A stretch of 48,680 nt of DNA from Chloroflexota bacterium (lineage in GTDB: Bacteria; Chloroflexota; Anaerolineae; Anaerolineales; Villigracilaceae). Location: the NCBI GenBank assembly GCA_013152325.1, contig JAADGN010000001.1, positions 1-48,680 on the forward strand. The letters run 5' to 3'. Position numbers and translations under genes: made by a program. The notes under the pieces are model-generated. The model worked only from the letters and a program-made list of their open reading frames with translations, did not search any database and was not told the origin of the DNA. Numbering within the stretch: position 1 is the first letter of the stretch; the number at the start of each line of letters is the position of its first letter. Positions 23,610 to 33,013 of this stretch are shown here, piece by piece.

Positions 23610-24479
23610 TCATTCCGCCCGCTGCCAGGCGGTTTGCAAAACATCCTGCAGCAGCACGCCGGCCAGATGACGGCGGTAGTCTGCGGTGGCGCGATAAGCG
23701 CTGGTGCGGAAGCGCGCTTCGCCCAGCAGGGCATCCAGCGCTTGCGCCAGGACCGCACCTGTCAACGGCTGGCCGCGCAGCACATCTTCCGCGGCGAGAG
23801 CCCGGCGCGGCGTGGGACCAAACGGGCCGACCGCGATGCGCACATCGGCGATCCGGTCGTCGTCGCGCGCCAACCAAAGCGCCAGATTGAGGATCGGCAA
23901 GGCGACGCCCTGCGTGCGCATGATGCGTTCGAAGGCCGAGGCCTGGTGCGGCGCACGCAGCGGCAGGCAAAAGCCGACCAGCAATTCGTCCGGCTGAAGC
24001 GCCGATTTGCCGGGGCCCAGGAACAGGTCCAGGAGCGGCACGCGGCGCTCTCCGTCCGGGTTGGCGACGACAGCCCGGGCGTCCAACGCGACGAGGGCGA
24101 TCATCCCGTCGGCGGCGGGCAGCGCATGGGCCACATTACCGCCCAGCGTCGCCACGTTGCGCACCTGCGGGCCGCCAATCAAGCTGCCGGCCTCGACCAG
24201 CGCCTGAGCATGTTCCTGCACCAGCGGCGAGGCAACCACCCGGTTGATGGGTACGGCCGCGCCCACGTACAGCTCATCCCCGCGAATTTCCAACGCCTTC
24301 ATTTCCGAGACATCGGTCACGTCCACCAGCGTATGGACAGGCGCACGATGTCCCTGCTGCAAATCCAGCATGAGATCCGTCCCGCCCGCGATGATGGAAA
24401 CAGGGGGCGGCGCAGAGGTCAGGGCATGCAGCGCATCAGAGACATTTTTTGGGCAAAGATATTGCTTCCAAAGATTCAT
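23610..24479 (-). CDS. FAD-binding subunit of molybdenum hydroxylase (CoxM/YgfM type)
   Basis: 289-residue flavoprotein subunit passing electrons from the [2Fe-2S] clusters to an acceptor. IIAGGTDLMLDLQQG is the FAD pyrophosphate loop, GGPQVRNVATLGGNVAHALPAAD is the second FAD-binding block, and the C-terminal CO-dehydrogenase flavoprotein domain includes FERIMRTQGVALPILNLALWL. TAGGTGA lies eight bases before the ATG at 24479, which is preferred over the GTG at 24491. It precedes the fused Mo/FeS gene by 53 bases. The order FAD then FeS-Mo gives a complete two-gene enzyme. No MCD-insertion chaperone (XdhC) or cytidylyltransferase (MocA) is in the window. Confidence 0.92.
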   Translation of the reverse strand: MNLWKQYLCPKNVSDALHALTSAPPPVSIIAGGTDLMLDLQQGHRAPVHTLVDVTDVSEMKALEIRGDELYVGAAVPINRVVASPLVQEHAQALVEAGSLIGGPQVRNVATLGGNVAHALPAADGMIALVALDARAVVANPDGERRVPLLDLFLGPGKSALQPDELLVGFCLPLRAPHQASAFERIMRTQGVALPILNLALWLARDDDRIADVRIAVGPFGPTPRRALAAEDVLRGQPLTGAVLAQALDALLGEARFRTSAYRATADYRRHLAGVLLQDVLQTAWQRAE

Positions 24480-24521
24480 GAGATATTTCACCTACCGACA
24501 CGCCAACAATCGTATTTTATA

Positions 24522-24551
24522 AAATCTCACGGAGAAAAATCCGTGAGATTT
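24522..24551. terminator. Intrinsic terminator between the ABC transporter and the Mo hydroxylase genes
   Basis: AAATCTCACGGA and TCCGTGAGATTT form a perfect 12-pair stem with loop GAAAAA and A/T tracts on both sides. It ends the BMP transporter operon, so the FAD/Mo genes likely have their own promoter in the next 40 bases. Confidence 0.85.
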
Positions 24552-24577
24552 ACGCACAACTTCAACTGGGCAAAAAA

Positions 24578-25546
24578 TCAGAGGCCTCGTTCGCCGCGGA
24601 CATAAGGGACGCCCAGCGCCGCCGGAGATCCCAGCCGCTTGCGCACAGCCTCGCGCGAGCCGATCACCAACACGATGATCGTGAAAGCATACGGCAACAT
24701 CTGGAGAAAGAAACCCCAGTAGGGATTGTAATAAAAAGGATTGCGCAGGCCAAAGAGCGTTAACGGCCCCTGGATGTCCAAAATGAGACGGCGCAGCGCG
24801 CCAAAGGCGTACGAACCGGCCGCCGCCCGAATCGGATCCCACTGTGCGAAGATGACCAGGCCGACCGCGATCCAGCCCTGCCCGGCGGTCGTCAATTCGC
24901 TGAACCAGCCGGGTGAAACAGCAAGGCTGATGGTTGCTCCGGCCAGGCCTGCCAGCATACCGCCGACGAAGACATACAGGTAACGCAGACGATACACGCT
25001 GATACCCAACGCGTCGGCTGCGGCAGGATACTCCCCCACCGCTCGCAGGTGCATGCCGGGACGCGTGCGGTTGATGTAATACCAGGCCAGCGGGGCGAAC
25101 AGATAACCAACGTAAACCAGCACGCTCTGGCTGGTGAAAAAGATTGGCCCCAAAACAGGGATCTTTGAAAGCAGCGGAATGGAGAACATCGGCAGCAACG
25201 ACACCGCGCCAGCCTTGCTCAATCCCTCGCCCAGCACCAGGCTGATACCCGTACCCAAAAAGGTCAACGCCAGGCCGCTGACAACCTGATCGGCCTGAAG
25301 GGTAATCACAATAAAAGCGTGAATTTGGCTGAGAAGCCCGGCGACGAACATTGCCACCAACACGCCCAGCCAGGGATTGCCCGTCGCCAGCGCCACACTG
25401 TATCCGCTCATCGCGCCGATCAACATCATCCCTTCTACACCCAGGTTGAGCACGCCGGAGCGTTCGGCAAAAAGCTCGCCAATCGTGGCAAAGAGTAATA
25501 CGGTTCCGCTGGCAACACCGGCTTGCAGGATAATAATTGGATCCAT
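24578..25546 (-). CDS. Nucleoside ABC transporter permease (NupQ/YufQ type)
   Basis: 322-residue BPD_transp_2-type permease with about nine or ten helices. LFATIGELFAERSGVLNLGVEGMMLIGAM is the near-invariant N-terminal block of BMP-type permeases; GMHLRAVGEYPAAADALGISVYRLRYLYV is the cytoplasmic coupling region. It pairs with the 378-residue permease encoded three bases upstream; the ATG follows GGAGG. The B. subtilis NupNOPQ system of this layout imports guanosine, and other members import various nucleosides, so purine nucleoside uptake is expected. Confidence 0.94.
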   Translation of the reverse strand: MDPIIILQAGVASGTVLLFATIGELFAERSGVLNLGVEGMMLIGAMSGYSVALATGNPWLGVLVAMFVAGLLSQIHAFIVITLQADQVVSGLALTFLGTGISLVLGEGLSKAGAVSLLPMFSIPLLSKIPVLGPIFFTSQSVLVYVGYLFAPLAWYYINRTRPGMHLRAVGEYPAAADALGISVYRLRYLYVFVGGMLAGLAGATISLAVSPGWFSELTTAGQGWIAVGLVIFAQWDPIRAAAGSYAFGALRRLILDIQGPLTLFGLRNPFYYNPYWGFFLQMLPYAFTIIVLVIGSREAVRKRLGSPAALGVPYVRGERGL

Positions 25547-25549
25547 GCT

Positions 25550-26686
25550 CTACGCCTCCACACCTGTGCGCACAATCCGAACCCGATAGCGCATCAAGAA
25601 ATCACTTGCAATGAGACAAACCAGGATGGTGCCCTGAATCATTTTGGGGACACCCGAAGGCTGAATCTCCCGTCCGGCCAGGATCAAAGCCCCGAACAAG
25701 ATCGAGACCAGGATCGTGGCAAAGGGATTCAGTTTCGCCAGCCAGGCCACGATGATGCCGGTAAAGCCGTATCCGGCCGCGATCGGAGAAGTTTGGAGGC
25801 GGTGTACCACGCCGGTCACCTCGGCCATACCGCCTAACCCGGCCAACGCACCCGAAAGCATCATAACCAGCACCGTATTGCGGGTGATGTTGATCCCGGC
25901 ATATTTTGCCGCACGCGGATTGTCGCCGATCAGACGAATTTCGTATCCCCAGCGACTTCGATAGACAATGAGCCACAAGACAATCGCGGCAGCAATGCCC
26001 AAGAACAATCCCATATGCGTGGTCAGGCCGCGAAAGAGCGGGATTTCCTTTGCGTAGTCGCTCAGGCGAGGCAGCCAGGCATTCTTGGGGAACTTGGGAC
26101 TCATCTGAAAGCCGCCTTCACTCCACACCCCGAAGATGAAAAAGTTGACCCACGAAACAGCGATATAGTTCATCATCAGGGTGCTGATGATCTCATTGAC
26201 GTTAAAGCGCGCTTTTAGATAACCGGGGACAAATCCCCACAGCGCGCCGGCAGCAATGCCAGCCAATGCCATGACCGGGATAAAAATCCAGGGGGACGTC
26301 TCCGGCGGCAGAACGGGCAGCAACACGACCGCGCTGGCCCCGAACGCGCCCATGATGAATTGTCCCTCCGCCCCGATATTCCACAACTTCATGCGGAAGG
26401 CAATCGAACACGCCAGACTGGTCAACAAAATAGGCGTGGCCTTGACGATGGTATCGGAAATGACGCCAATACCGCCAAAAGAGGCTTTGGCAATATGGAT
26501 ATAGGAGCGAAGAGGGTCCCCGCCAGCCAGGGAAATCAAGATGCCGCCAAGAAACAAGGCAACAACGATAGCCCCAAAAGAAATCGCAGCCGGATACCAG
26601 CGCGGCGGTTCATTCAGTCGCGGTTCCAAACGCACAGAAAAAGGAAAGCGCCTGCGTGGCTTCGGTAATACGGTCGGTTCAGACAT
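25550..26686 (-). CDS. Nucleoside ABC transporter permease (NupP/YufP type)
   Basis: 378-residue permease. A polar N-terminus is followed by about nine helices. The cores are KATPILLTSLACSIAFRMKLWNIGAEGQFIMGAFGASAVVLL and RSRWGYEIRLIGDNPRAAKYAGINITRNTVLVMMLSGALAGLGGM, both typical for the larger permease of BMP-type importers. The ATG at 26686 is chosen because AAGGAG lies upstream and it overlaps the end of the ATPase gene by eight bases; the longer ORF-track start lies inside the ATPase. It forms a heterodimer with the next permease. Confidence 0.94.
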   Translation of the reverse strand: MSEPTVLPKPRRRFPFSVRLEPRLNEPPRWYPAAISFGAIVVALFLGGILISLAGGDPLRSYIHIAKASFGGIGVISDTIVKATPILLTSLACSIAFRMKLWNIGAEGQFIMGAFGASAVVLLPVLPPETSPWIFIPVMALAGIAAGALWGFVPGYLKARFNVNEIISTLMMNYIAVSWVNFFIFGVWSEGGFQMSPKFPKNAWLPRLSDYAKEIPLFRGLTTHMGLFLGIAAAIVLWLIVYRSRWGYEIRLIGDNPRAAKYAGINITRNTVLVMMLSGALAGLGGMAEVTGVVHRLQTSPIAAGYGFTGIIVAWLAKLNPFATILVSILFGALILAGREIQPSGVPKMIQGTILVCLIASDFLMRYRVRIVRTGVEA

Positions 26687-28280
26687 GAGCAGCGGCTCCT
26701 TCTCTTTCAATCTGTTCGAGCGGTGTACCGGTCATCATCAAGCCAATGGTCTCGATCAGCGATTCGGACGGTTCGCCCGATCCAACCTGCACTTCGCCCA
26801 TAATGCGGCCCTCGTAAATAACATAGACGCGATCGCTCAAGGCGAACAGCTCTTCCAACTCTTCAGAAATGAGCAGGGTGGCGGCGCCGGCTTCGCGCTG
26901 CGCCAACAACAAACGCTGCACGCCCTCGATGGCGCCCACGTCCAGACCGCGCGTCGGCTGGACGGCCACCAACAGGGAAGGCTGTCCGGAAATTTCACGC
27001 GCCAGGATCACCCGCTGCAAATTTCCGCCCGAAAGCAAACGCACCGGCGTCTCAACGCTGGGCACGACAATGTCATAGGCATCTTTGAGCCTCTTGGCGA
27101 ATTTGGTCGCGGCCAGCATGTTCAGCATCCCGTAGCGGGCAATCGGCGGTTTACGATACTGCTTCATGATGACGTTATCGGTCACGCTCAGGTTTGGCGC
27201 GGTCCCTACGTGGGTACGATCCTCGGGGACATGCGCCACGCCACGCTGGATACCAAACCGAGCGGAACGGTTGTTGATCGGCTCACCATTCAGGGTAATC
27301 TTCCCGGAAATACTTTTCCGCATCCCCGTAATGACCTGCGCCAACTCGCGCTGACCGTTGCCTGCCACCCCAGCCACTCCGACAATCTCGCCCGCACGCA
27401 CCTTGAGCGAAACGCCATTCAACGACGGCAGGCCTTTGTCGTTTTCAGCACAAACATCGATGACTTCCAAGACAACCTCACCCGGTTCCTGGGGCTTTTT
27501 GTCCACATGGAAGATTACTTCCCGCCCGACCATCTGCCGCGCCAATTCCTGGCGTGTGATCCGCCGGGTATCCAGGCCAGCAGCCGTAACCTTGCCTCGC
27601 CGCAACACAGTGGTGCGGTCCGAAATCGCCATGACCTCCTGCAATTTGTGACTGATGAAAATAATGGACTTGCCGTCCGCCACCATCGTCCGCAAAGTTT
27701 TGAACAGGTCCTTAATTTCTTGCGGCGCAAGGACAGCCGTCGGTTCGTCCATAATAAGCACGTCTGCCCCGCGATAGAGCATCTTCAAAATCTCCACGCG
27801 CTGCTGCTCACCCACTGACAATTGCCAGACGTGGGCCTGAGGATCCACCTTCAACCCAAAGCGCTCCCCCAACTCCGCAATCACGCGATCATACTCGTGC
27901 AAATTAAGCCGGAAACGGGGTTCGTCCAGACCGAGCAAAATATTCTCGGTGACGGTTTGGGAGGGTACCAACATGAAATGTTGATGGATCATCCCGATCC
28001 CAGCCTGAATGGCATCCCGCGGCGAAGAAAAAATGACCGGCCGTCCCTTGATGATGATCGTGCCCGCTTCCTGCCGATACAAACCGGCCAGCACATTCAT
28101 CAACGTGCTCTTCCCGGCCCCGTTTTCCCCCAACAAAGCATGAATCTCGCCGTGCCGCAGCTCGAAATCTACGTGATCATTTGCCAGCACCCCCGGAAAA
28201 CGTTTGACGATTCCTCGCATTTCGACAACAAGGTCATCAGTTTGTGAAGATTGGGATTTTGGGTTTTGTTCACTTGTCAT
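26679..28280 (-). CDS. Nucleoside ABC transporter ATP-binding protein with two ABC domains (NupO/YufO type)
   Basis: 533 residues in two tandem ABC domains. Domain 1 has Walker A GENGAGKST, signature LSVGEQQR and Walker B VLIMDEPTAVLAP with ISHKL. Domain 2 (from about residue 270) has a degenerate Walker A (GVAGNGQREL, without the GKS/T), signature LSGGNLQR and a Walker B-like LVAVQPTRGLDVG. This asymmetric pattern is normal for BMP-type and sugar importers. GAGGATG precedes the ATG. It is separated from the binding-protein gene by a hairpin-rich 209-base gap, so the binding protein can be made in excess. Confidence 0.95.
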   Translation of the reverse strand: MTSEQNPKSQSSQTDDLVVEMRGIVKRFPGVLANDHVDFELRHGEIHALLGENGAGKSTLMNVLAGLYRQEAGTIIIKGRPVIFSSPRDAIQAGIGMIHQHFMLVPSQTVTENILLGLDEPRFRLNLHEYDRVIAELGERFGLKVDPQAHVWQLSVGEQQRVEILKMLYRGADVLIMDEPTAVLAPQEIKDLFKTLRTMVADGKSIIFISHKLQEVMAISDRTTVLRRGKVTAAGLDTRRITRQELARQMVGREVIFHVDKKPQEPGEVVLEVIDVCAENDKGLPSLNGVSLKVRAGEIVGVAGVAGNGQRELAQVITGMRKSISGKITLNGEPINNRSARFGIQRGVAHVPEDRTHVGTAPNLSVTDNVIMKQYRKPPIARYGMLNMLAATKFAKRLKDAYDIVVPSVETPVRLLSGGNLQRVILAREISGQPSLLVAVQPTRGLDVGAIEGVQRLLLAQREAGAATLLISEELEELFALSDRVYVIYEGRIMGEVQVGSGEPSESLIETIGLMMTGTPLEQIEREGAAAHV

Positions 28281-28376
28281 AAGGCATCCTCGGGGTCATG
28301 GTTGCGAAAACAACTTCAGCAGATCGCCACTTGGCTTGCTCGACATTGAAAACTGTAAATGCTGTAATCTACTGAA

Positions 28377-28425
28377 ATTGTCAATCGTGAATAGTCGCGA
28401 TGGATCCAAATTCACGATTGACAAT
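28377..28425. repeat. Long inverted repeat in the BMP-ATPase intergenic region
   Basis: ATTGTCAATCGTGAAT and ATTCACGATTGACAAT are perfect 16-base inverted arms around a 17-base spacer. They lie inside the transporter transcript, 97 bases before the ATPase start. A role in mRNA stability or partial termination is possible; the AATCGTGAAT-type wording also occurs as low-complexity spacer DNA elsewhere in the window. Confidence 0.6.
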
Positions 28426-28445
28426 TAACGACTGACTTAAGGGAA

Positions 28446-28475
28446 GGGGCAAACTCCAGAAACGGAGTTTGCCCC
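28446..28475 (-). terminator. Hairpin after the BMP lipoprotein gene (attenuator or partial terminator)
   Basis: GGGGCAAACTCC and GGAGTTTGCCCC form a perfect 12-pair stem with a six-base loop, 14 bases after the stop codon. The minus strand lacks a proper T tract after it, so readthrough into the ATPase gene is expected, as is common after binding-protein genes. Confidence 0.65.
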
Positions 28476-28489
28476 CAAAAAGCATCGAA

Positions 28490-29698
28490 CTACTCAGTAG
28501 CAGGCAATTCAGCGGTGATGCCTTCAGCCCACCACTTCATACAATATTCACAACCCAGACCAAACTCGGGGAATGCATCCAGGTCAACCTGCTCCAGCGA
28601 TTTTCCTTCAGGAACAAGCAGGTTGCCCTGATTGTCGTAGATCGGGCCAGAGAAAACATCAAAGCGGGTAAACTCGCCAGCCAGCATCTTGGCCAGGATA
28701 TCGCGCACTTCCTGGATCACTTCTTCGGGCAGCTCGGCCACGCCGGAGGTCAACTCCTGGCCTTCCATGAAGCCATAGAGGCCCAGCGCGCCGGTATCGG
28801 CATCAAAGTAGTCCCAGCCGGGGGTATACGTACCTGCGATAACCTTCTCGGTAATGTCAGCATACACCGGTCCCCAAACCCAATAAGGTGCGGTGAGGCA
28901 AGCTTCTACTTTGCAGGAGCCGTACCAGTCATAGGTCACGCCCCACTTGCCTTTTTCCTGGGCTACGTCGGCGACGGCGGGAGTATCAGCGCCGGTGAAG
29001 ACGACCTGTGCGCCGGCGTCGAAGAGGGAGGCCGCGGCCTCTTTCTCCAGGATGGGATCGTGCCAGGTGTTGATCCAGCGCACGTCCATAGTGCACTCAG
29101 GGCAGGTTTTCTTCATGCCCAGAGCAATGGCATTGCCCAGACGCAGTTCTTCAGGAATGGGGAAAGTAGCCATATAACCCAGCTTGGGATTGCCGTCCAT
29201 TTTCGCGCGGGCGCCAGCCAGCATGCCGGCCAAGTACTTCATGTCTTCCATCGCGCCCATCAGGTTGCCAAAGTTCTCCATGTTGGATTTGATGCCCGTC
29301 AGGTGGATGTACATGATGTCAGGAAATTCGCCAGCGACGACTTCCATCGGATCCATATATCCAAAGGACGTACCGAAGATCATGTCAAAGCCCTTGCGGG
29401 AGAGGCTGCGGAACACCTGCTCGGAGTCGGCGCCTTCCGGCACGTTCTCGATATAGGCAACATGCACGTTAGGAACATTCTCTTCGATATAGAGCAAGCC
29501 CTCGTAGTGAGCCTGAGACCAGCCGCCGTCATCGTGCGGGCCAATCAGCACCATGGCGACATTGAATTTACCTTCTTCAATTTCGGGGATTTGAAGGCCG
29601 CCCACGGTTTCAGGCGCAGCTTCTTTCGGCCCGCAGGCTACCAGAACCATCATCAAGGCAGTTGCGAGTAAGACGATATTCAAAAATTTTTTACGCAT
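28490..29698 (-). CDS. BMP family nucleoside-binding lipoprotein
   Basis: 402-residue extracytoplasmic solute-binding protein. The lipoprotein signal MRKKFLNIVLLATALMMVLVACG has its lipobox at LVAC. The mature part shows the BMP/PnrA pattern: NVAMVLIGPHDDGGWSQAHYEGL, GFDMIFGTSFGYMDPM, and GAQVVFTGADTPAVADVAQEKGKWGVTYD. Relatives bind purine and pyrimidine nucleosides (PnrA, NupN), so import of purine nucleosides or bases is likely. GAGGAGAA precedes the ATG. It is the first gene of the transporter operon. TACAAT on the minus strand about 130 bases upstream could be its -10. No TTGTCWGACAA operator or purine riboswitch was found in its leader. Confidence 0.94.
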   Translation of the reverse strand: MRKKFLNIVLLATALMMVLVACGPKEAAPETVGGLQIPEIEEGKFNVAMVLIGPHDDGGWSQAHYEGLLYIEENVPNVHVAYIENVPEGADSEQVFRSLSRKGFDMIFGTSFGYMDPMEVVAGEFPDIMYIHLTGIKSNMENFGNLMGAMEDMKYLAGMLAGARAKMDGNPKLGYMATFPIPEELRLGNAIALGMKKTCPECTMDVRWINTWHDPILEKEAAASLFDAGAQVVFTGADTPAVADVAQEKGKWGVTYDWYGSCKVEACLTAPYWVWGPVYADITEKVIAGTYTPGWDYFDADTGALGLYGFMEGQELTSGVAELPEEVIQEVRDILAKMLAGEFTRFDVFSGPIYDNQGNLLVPEGKSLEQVDLDAFPEFGLGCEYCMKWWAEGITAELPATE

Positions 29699-29868
29699 GG
29701 AAACTTCTCCTCATATGGAATCTACATAGGGGAACAGCAGAAAAACAGTAAGGGACAACGTGGGTGTTCGTTTGTGGGGATTACCGCCTCCTTTCCTCGC
29801 AGATCAGACACATTTTTGCTTATTGTAGCATGAATAGATAATAAGGCCTTTAAGAACAATGTCACATT

Positions 29869-31858
29869 TTACGGCGAGCAGGCAAATTTTGCACGCATTG
29901 CTGCAATCGAAGTCTGTTTCTCAGTGCTGTCCTGTGTGGACACGTCTATCCGTTCCCACAAGCGGCAAAGTATGGGAGCAACGTAATCCGGCGAGACCCG
30001 ATACGATTGCACAGATAACTCCTGCGCTTGTTCCCAATCGCCAACGTGGGCATAGCCTTCGATAAAGACAAATCTCTCGCTCGGGTCGTTGGGGTAATCA
30101 TCCAGGGCAAAAGCCTGGTCGCCCAATTCGGCAACCTGCTCCCAATCACCCTGCTGACGGGCCAGGTCCGCCCGCTCGAAGTAGTAACACCAGCGGTGAG
30201 GCGGTTCGGGGGCGTAGATTTCGGGCATGCGCGGCAGGCCCTGGGTCAGGATGAGATCCGGACGCGACAAGGACGCAGCATCACGAATCAACGGATCCGA
30301 AATCAAACGGTTATCGGGGTCTATCTCCGGGTCCAGGACGTGCAAACAGCCCGGCGGCGAGAAGTACAAGACAACCGCCTGAGAAGTGTTGCCGTGAAAT
30401 TCGCCAGCCAGGAAATCATGCGAAACCGGTTGGTTCTCTTCCAAAGCAGGCAAACTGCCGCCCAAACGTGTGCTGGGATAAAAGAGCATGTAGTAAATGT
30501 GCTCCGAACGATTCTCCGGGGCATAGACCCAGTTAAGGGGCGCGCTGAGCGAGTTGTCTGCATAGAACTTGAGCGCGCCTTCGTTCAACAAAAGCAGCGT
30601 ATCCGGCTGCAAGGCCGGCATGCGCCAGGACATCTGCCAAAACAACGATTTCTGCACGTTCCAATCGCGGCGGTATTCATCCGTCCACAAAAACTGGCGT
30701 CCCGCCGACAGCGCGATCAGGAGAGCCAGCAAAATCACACGCAGGTTCGGGCGCGGGACCAACGCCAGCAACCCGGCCAGCATGAGCGCGCTCCCCAGCA
30801 TGAATGGCAGCGTAAAACGATTGCCCGGAAAGCCCAGGGAAACCGGCAAATCGATCAACCAAAAGGGCCATCCGGCCATCAGGCAGGCCAGCAGCCCGAG
30901 GGCAATCGTCCACAGCGCATCGTTCCGACGGGCTGCATCCTCCTCGTCCCGTGTCTTGAAGAGCGCGACAAGCGCCGCTGCCAGGACAAGCACAACGACG
31001 CCAACGTAAACCAGGATCGTACGCGTCCCCTGCAGGGCAAAGTCGGGCGGAGAAAAAGCCCGCCCCCAGGCTGCCGCGGTCACCGTCCACAGGCTCAGCA
31101 AGATCGTTTTCAACAAATACAACACCATCGAGCGGCTGTGCGCTGAACCCGGCGAGCAAATTGTATTCATACGTCTGGTTGTTGAAAAAGAACATCCGCC
31201 CGACGACTGCGGCCAGGAAAATGATCAGATAAGGGAACCAGGCCCAAACGACGCGCCGCAGCCGTTCTTTTCGGTCAGGGATATTCCGAAAGGCGATCCA
31301 GAGAATGAACGGGCGCAGTACGTCCAAAAAGAAGAAATATTCCCCCATCACAAGATTGCCGGCCGCGAACAGCATCCCCAGCAGGGTCAAAGCCCAGGCA
31401 GCGCGCGGTCTCTTGAGCGCCCAAAGCATGCACAGCAGGGAGAACAAGTAAACCGAAAGGGTTAGAAAATGATAGCCATATACAAACGAGACCGACTGTT
31501 GGTTGAAACCGGGGTAAACCAAAAAGAGCAGGCTGACAGCAAGCGCCATGCGCTTGCGCTGCGGCCATATCTGGCGCACCACCGCCCAGACAAGGAGGCC
31601 CGTCATCCAGCGCCAGAACAATGCCAAGACCTGCCAGGGAAGCGGCTGCTGCGGAAGGATACGCGTGAACACCTGGTAGACCAATCCCCAGGCAGGCCGG
31701 TTGGTGGAGAAGTAACGCGTCAGCGCATCCGGCCCCAGTTGGTAGCGAATCCAACTGATCGGCAAATCGTCCCAGTAGAACCCCAACTTTGGGATGAGCA
31801 GGCCATAGGCCAGCACAGATACGAGCAGGAGCAATGCAGCGGGGCGCAGGCGTTTCAT
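29869..31858 (-). pseudogene. Frameshifted multipass membrane protein with soluble C-terminal repeat region
   Basis: Two overlapping reading frames make one protein of about 660 residues. The first (MKRLRPAALLLLVSVLAYGLL, from the ATG at 31858) has about eight hydrophobic helices, resembling a polytopic glycosyltransferase-like or O-antigen-like protein, and includes GFYWDDLPISWIR near the N-terminus. It reads well to about FNNQTYEYNLLAGFSAQ, then loses sense. The second frame picks up at about MVLYLLKTILLSLWTV with more helices, a soluble domain and a TPR-like end (ERADLARQQGDWEQVAELGDQAF). One extra base, or two missing bases, near 31095-31150 explains this. Either the gene is broken or the assembly has an error there. 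The GFYWDD motif, similar to the Asp-containing loop of GT-C enzymes, suggests a membrane glycosyltransferase, but this is tentative. Confidence 0.8.
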
Positions 31859-31865
31859 GAAAAGC

Positions 31866-31960
31866 AGGTGTCCAATTGGTCTGATTGGTCCAAGCGGTCG
31901 GGTAATCTGGCTGGTCTTACCGGTCATCTGCGGCCAATAAGACCAGCCAGGCAATTCAGG
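31866..31960. repeat. Low-complexity spacer of GGTC/TGGT words
   Basis: Non-coding spacer built from repeated short words (GATTGGTCTGATTGGTCC, CTGGTCTTACCGGTC, AAGACCAGCCAGG). A similar spacer lies at 39078-39170. In both places the ORF track reads through it as a false N-terminal extension rich in Gly/Pro/Leu. Confidence 0.5.
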
Positions 31961-31968
31961 TTGTGAAA

Positions 31969-32916
31969 CTAGGGAACGATCCAGGTGCCGGTTTCGCCTT
32001 TCAGGGCGCGGCCGATATTTTCCGGATCGGTGATGAGGGCTTTTTTGCCGCCTTCCTTCAGGAATTTGACAATCGCCTTTACCTTGGGGAGCATGCTCCC
32101 CGGCGCAAAATGTCCTTCTTCCATGTATTGCTCAGCTTCGGCAACGGTCATTTCGTCCAGCCATCGTTGATCGGGTTTGTTGAAATTAATGGCCACCTTT
32201 TCAACTGCGGTGGAAATTAACAGCAGGTCGGCATCGATCAGTTTCGCCAGCAAACCGGAGGCAAAATCCTTGTCGATGACGGCTTCCACGCCGCGCAAAC
32301 TTCCATTCTCTTTTTCGACGACCGGGATTCCGCCGCCGCCAACCGCGACGACACTGAAACCCTTCCCGAGCAGCGTTCTAATCGCGTTCACCTCGACAAT
32401 ATCCTGCGGAATGGGCGAAGGCACGACCCGCCGCCAGCCGCGGCCGGCATCCTCGATAAAAGCATGGCCCTGCGCCATACGCTCACGCGCGGTCGCCTCG
32501 TCCAGGAAGGAGCCAACCGGTTTGGTCGGTTTCTGGAATGCCGGATCATCCGCGTCGACCCGCACCTGCGTGACGACCGTAACGGCCTCTTTTCCCATGC
32601 CGCGACGCTTGAACTCATTGTGCAGGGCTTTTTGCATCATATAACCAATCGCGCCCTGCGTATCCGCGCCGCAGTAATCCAGCGGAACGGGATGCAGTTC
32701 GTGGATGGACAGTTCCGAGCGGCGCAAGATAAAGCCAACCTGCGGCCCGTTGCCGTGTGTGACGACGACATCCCAACCGGTTTCGATCATGTCGGCAATG
32801 TGCTTCATGGTCTGCCTGACCGCGTCAAACTGATCGGGAATCGTCTTTTTGTTTTTGTCCACAATAAGCGCATTACCGCCCACAGCGACAACGGCTACCT
32901 TACGGTTTTCTGACAT
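31969..32916 (-). CDS. arcC: Carbamate kinase
   Basis: 315-residue amino-acid-kinase-fold enzyme that makes ATP from carbamoyl phosphate and ADP, releasing carbamate that decays to ammonia and CO2. VAVGGNALIV is the phosphate-binding start, VVVTHGNGPQVGFILRRSE, PLDYCGADTQGAIGYMMQKAL and VAVGGGGIPVV are carbamate kinase signatures, and the late PGSMLPKVKAIVKFLKEGGKKALITDPENI is typical. Length is standard. TTGAGGAG precedes the ATG. It follows two carbamoyltransferases on the same strand without a deiminase (ArcA), which argues against the arginine deiminase pathway and for energy recovery from another carbamoylated intermediate, as in purine or allantoin fermentation. Confidence 0.97.
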   Translation of the reverse strand: MSENRKVAVVAVGGNALIVDKNKKTIPDQFDAVRQTMKHIADMIETGWDVVVTHGNGPQVGFILRRSELSIHELHPVPLDYCGADTQGAIGYMMQKALHNEFKRRGMGKEAVTVVTQVRVDADDPAFQKPTKPVGSFLDEATARERMAQGHAFIEDAGRGWRRVVPSPIPQDIVEVNAIRTLLGKGFSVVAVGGGGIPVVEKENGSLRGVEAVIDKDFASGLLAKLIDADLLLISTAVEKVAINFNKPDQRWLDEMTVAEAEQYMEEGHFAPGSMLPKVKAIVKFLKEGGKKALITDPENIGRALKGETGTWIVP

Positions 32917-32933
32917 ATAAATCTCCTCAAGAA

Positions 32934-33000
32934 AAGTAACGAGTAAAAATCAATCAGAACCGAGTTGCAAGGCAGCTCGTTCCACATTTACCCGTTACTT
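32934..33000. repeat. Inverted repeat between the carbamoyltransferase and carbamate kinase genes
   Basis: AAGTAACGAGTAAA and TTTACCCGTTACTT pair with one mismatch over 14 bases; inside them CGAG and CTCG form a second small stem. It lies 18 bases upstream of the arcC start on the transcript and could affect processing or partial termination. Confidence 0.55.
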
Positions 33001-33013
33001 GTTTCTGTTTTTT

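Noticed and set aside
23557-23970. N-terminal extension of the Mo-hydroxylase ORF
   Set aside because: It overlaps the FAD subunit gene; homology starts at the ATG at 23556, which has a ribosome-binding site.
29699-29868. Purine riboswitch in the leader of the nucleoside-binding protein gene
   Set aside because: The conserved loop sequences and three-way junction pattern could not be found.
31095-31150. Programmed ribosomal frameshift
   Set aside because: No slippery heptamer with a downstream structure is evident at the frame switch; a sequence error or gene decay is simpler.
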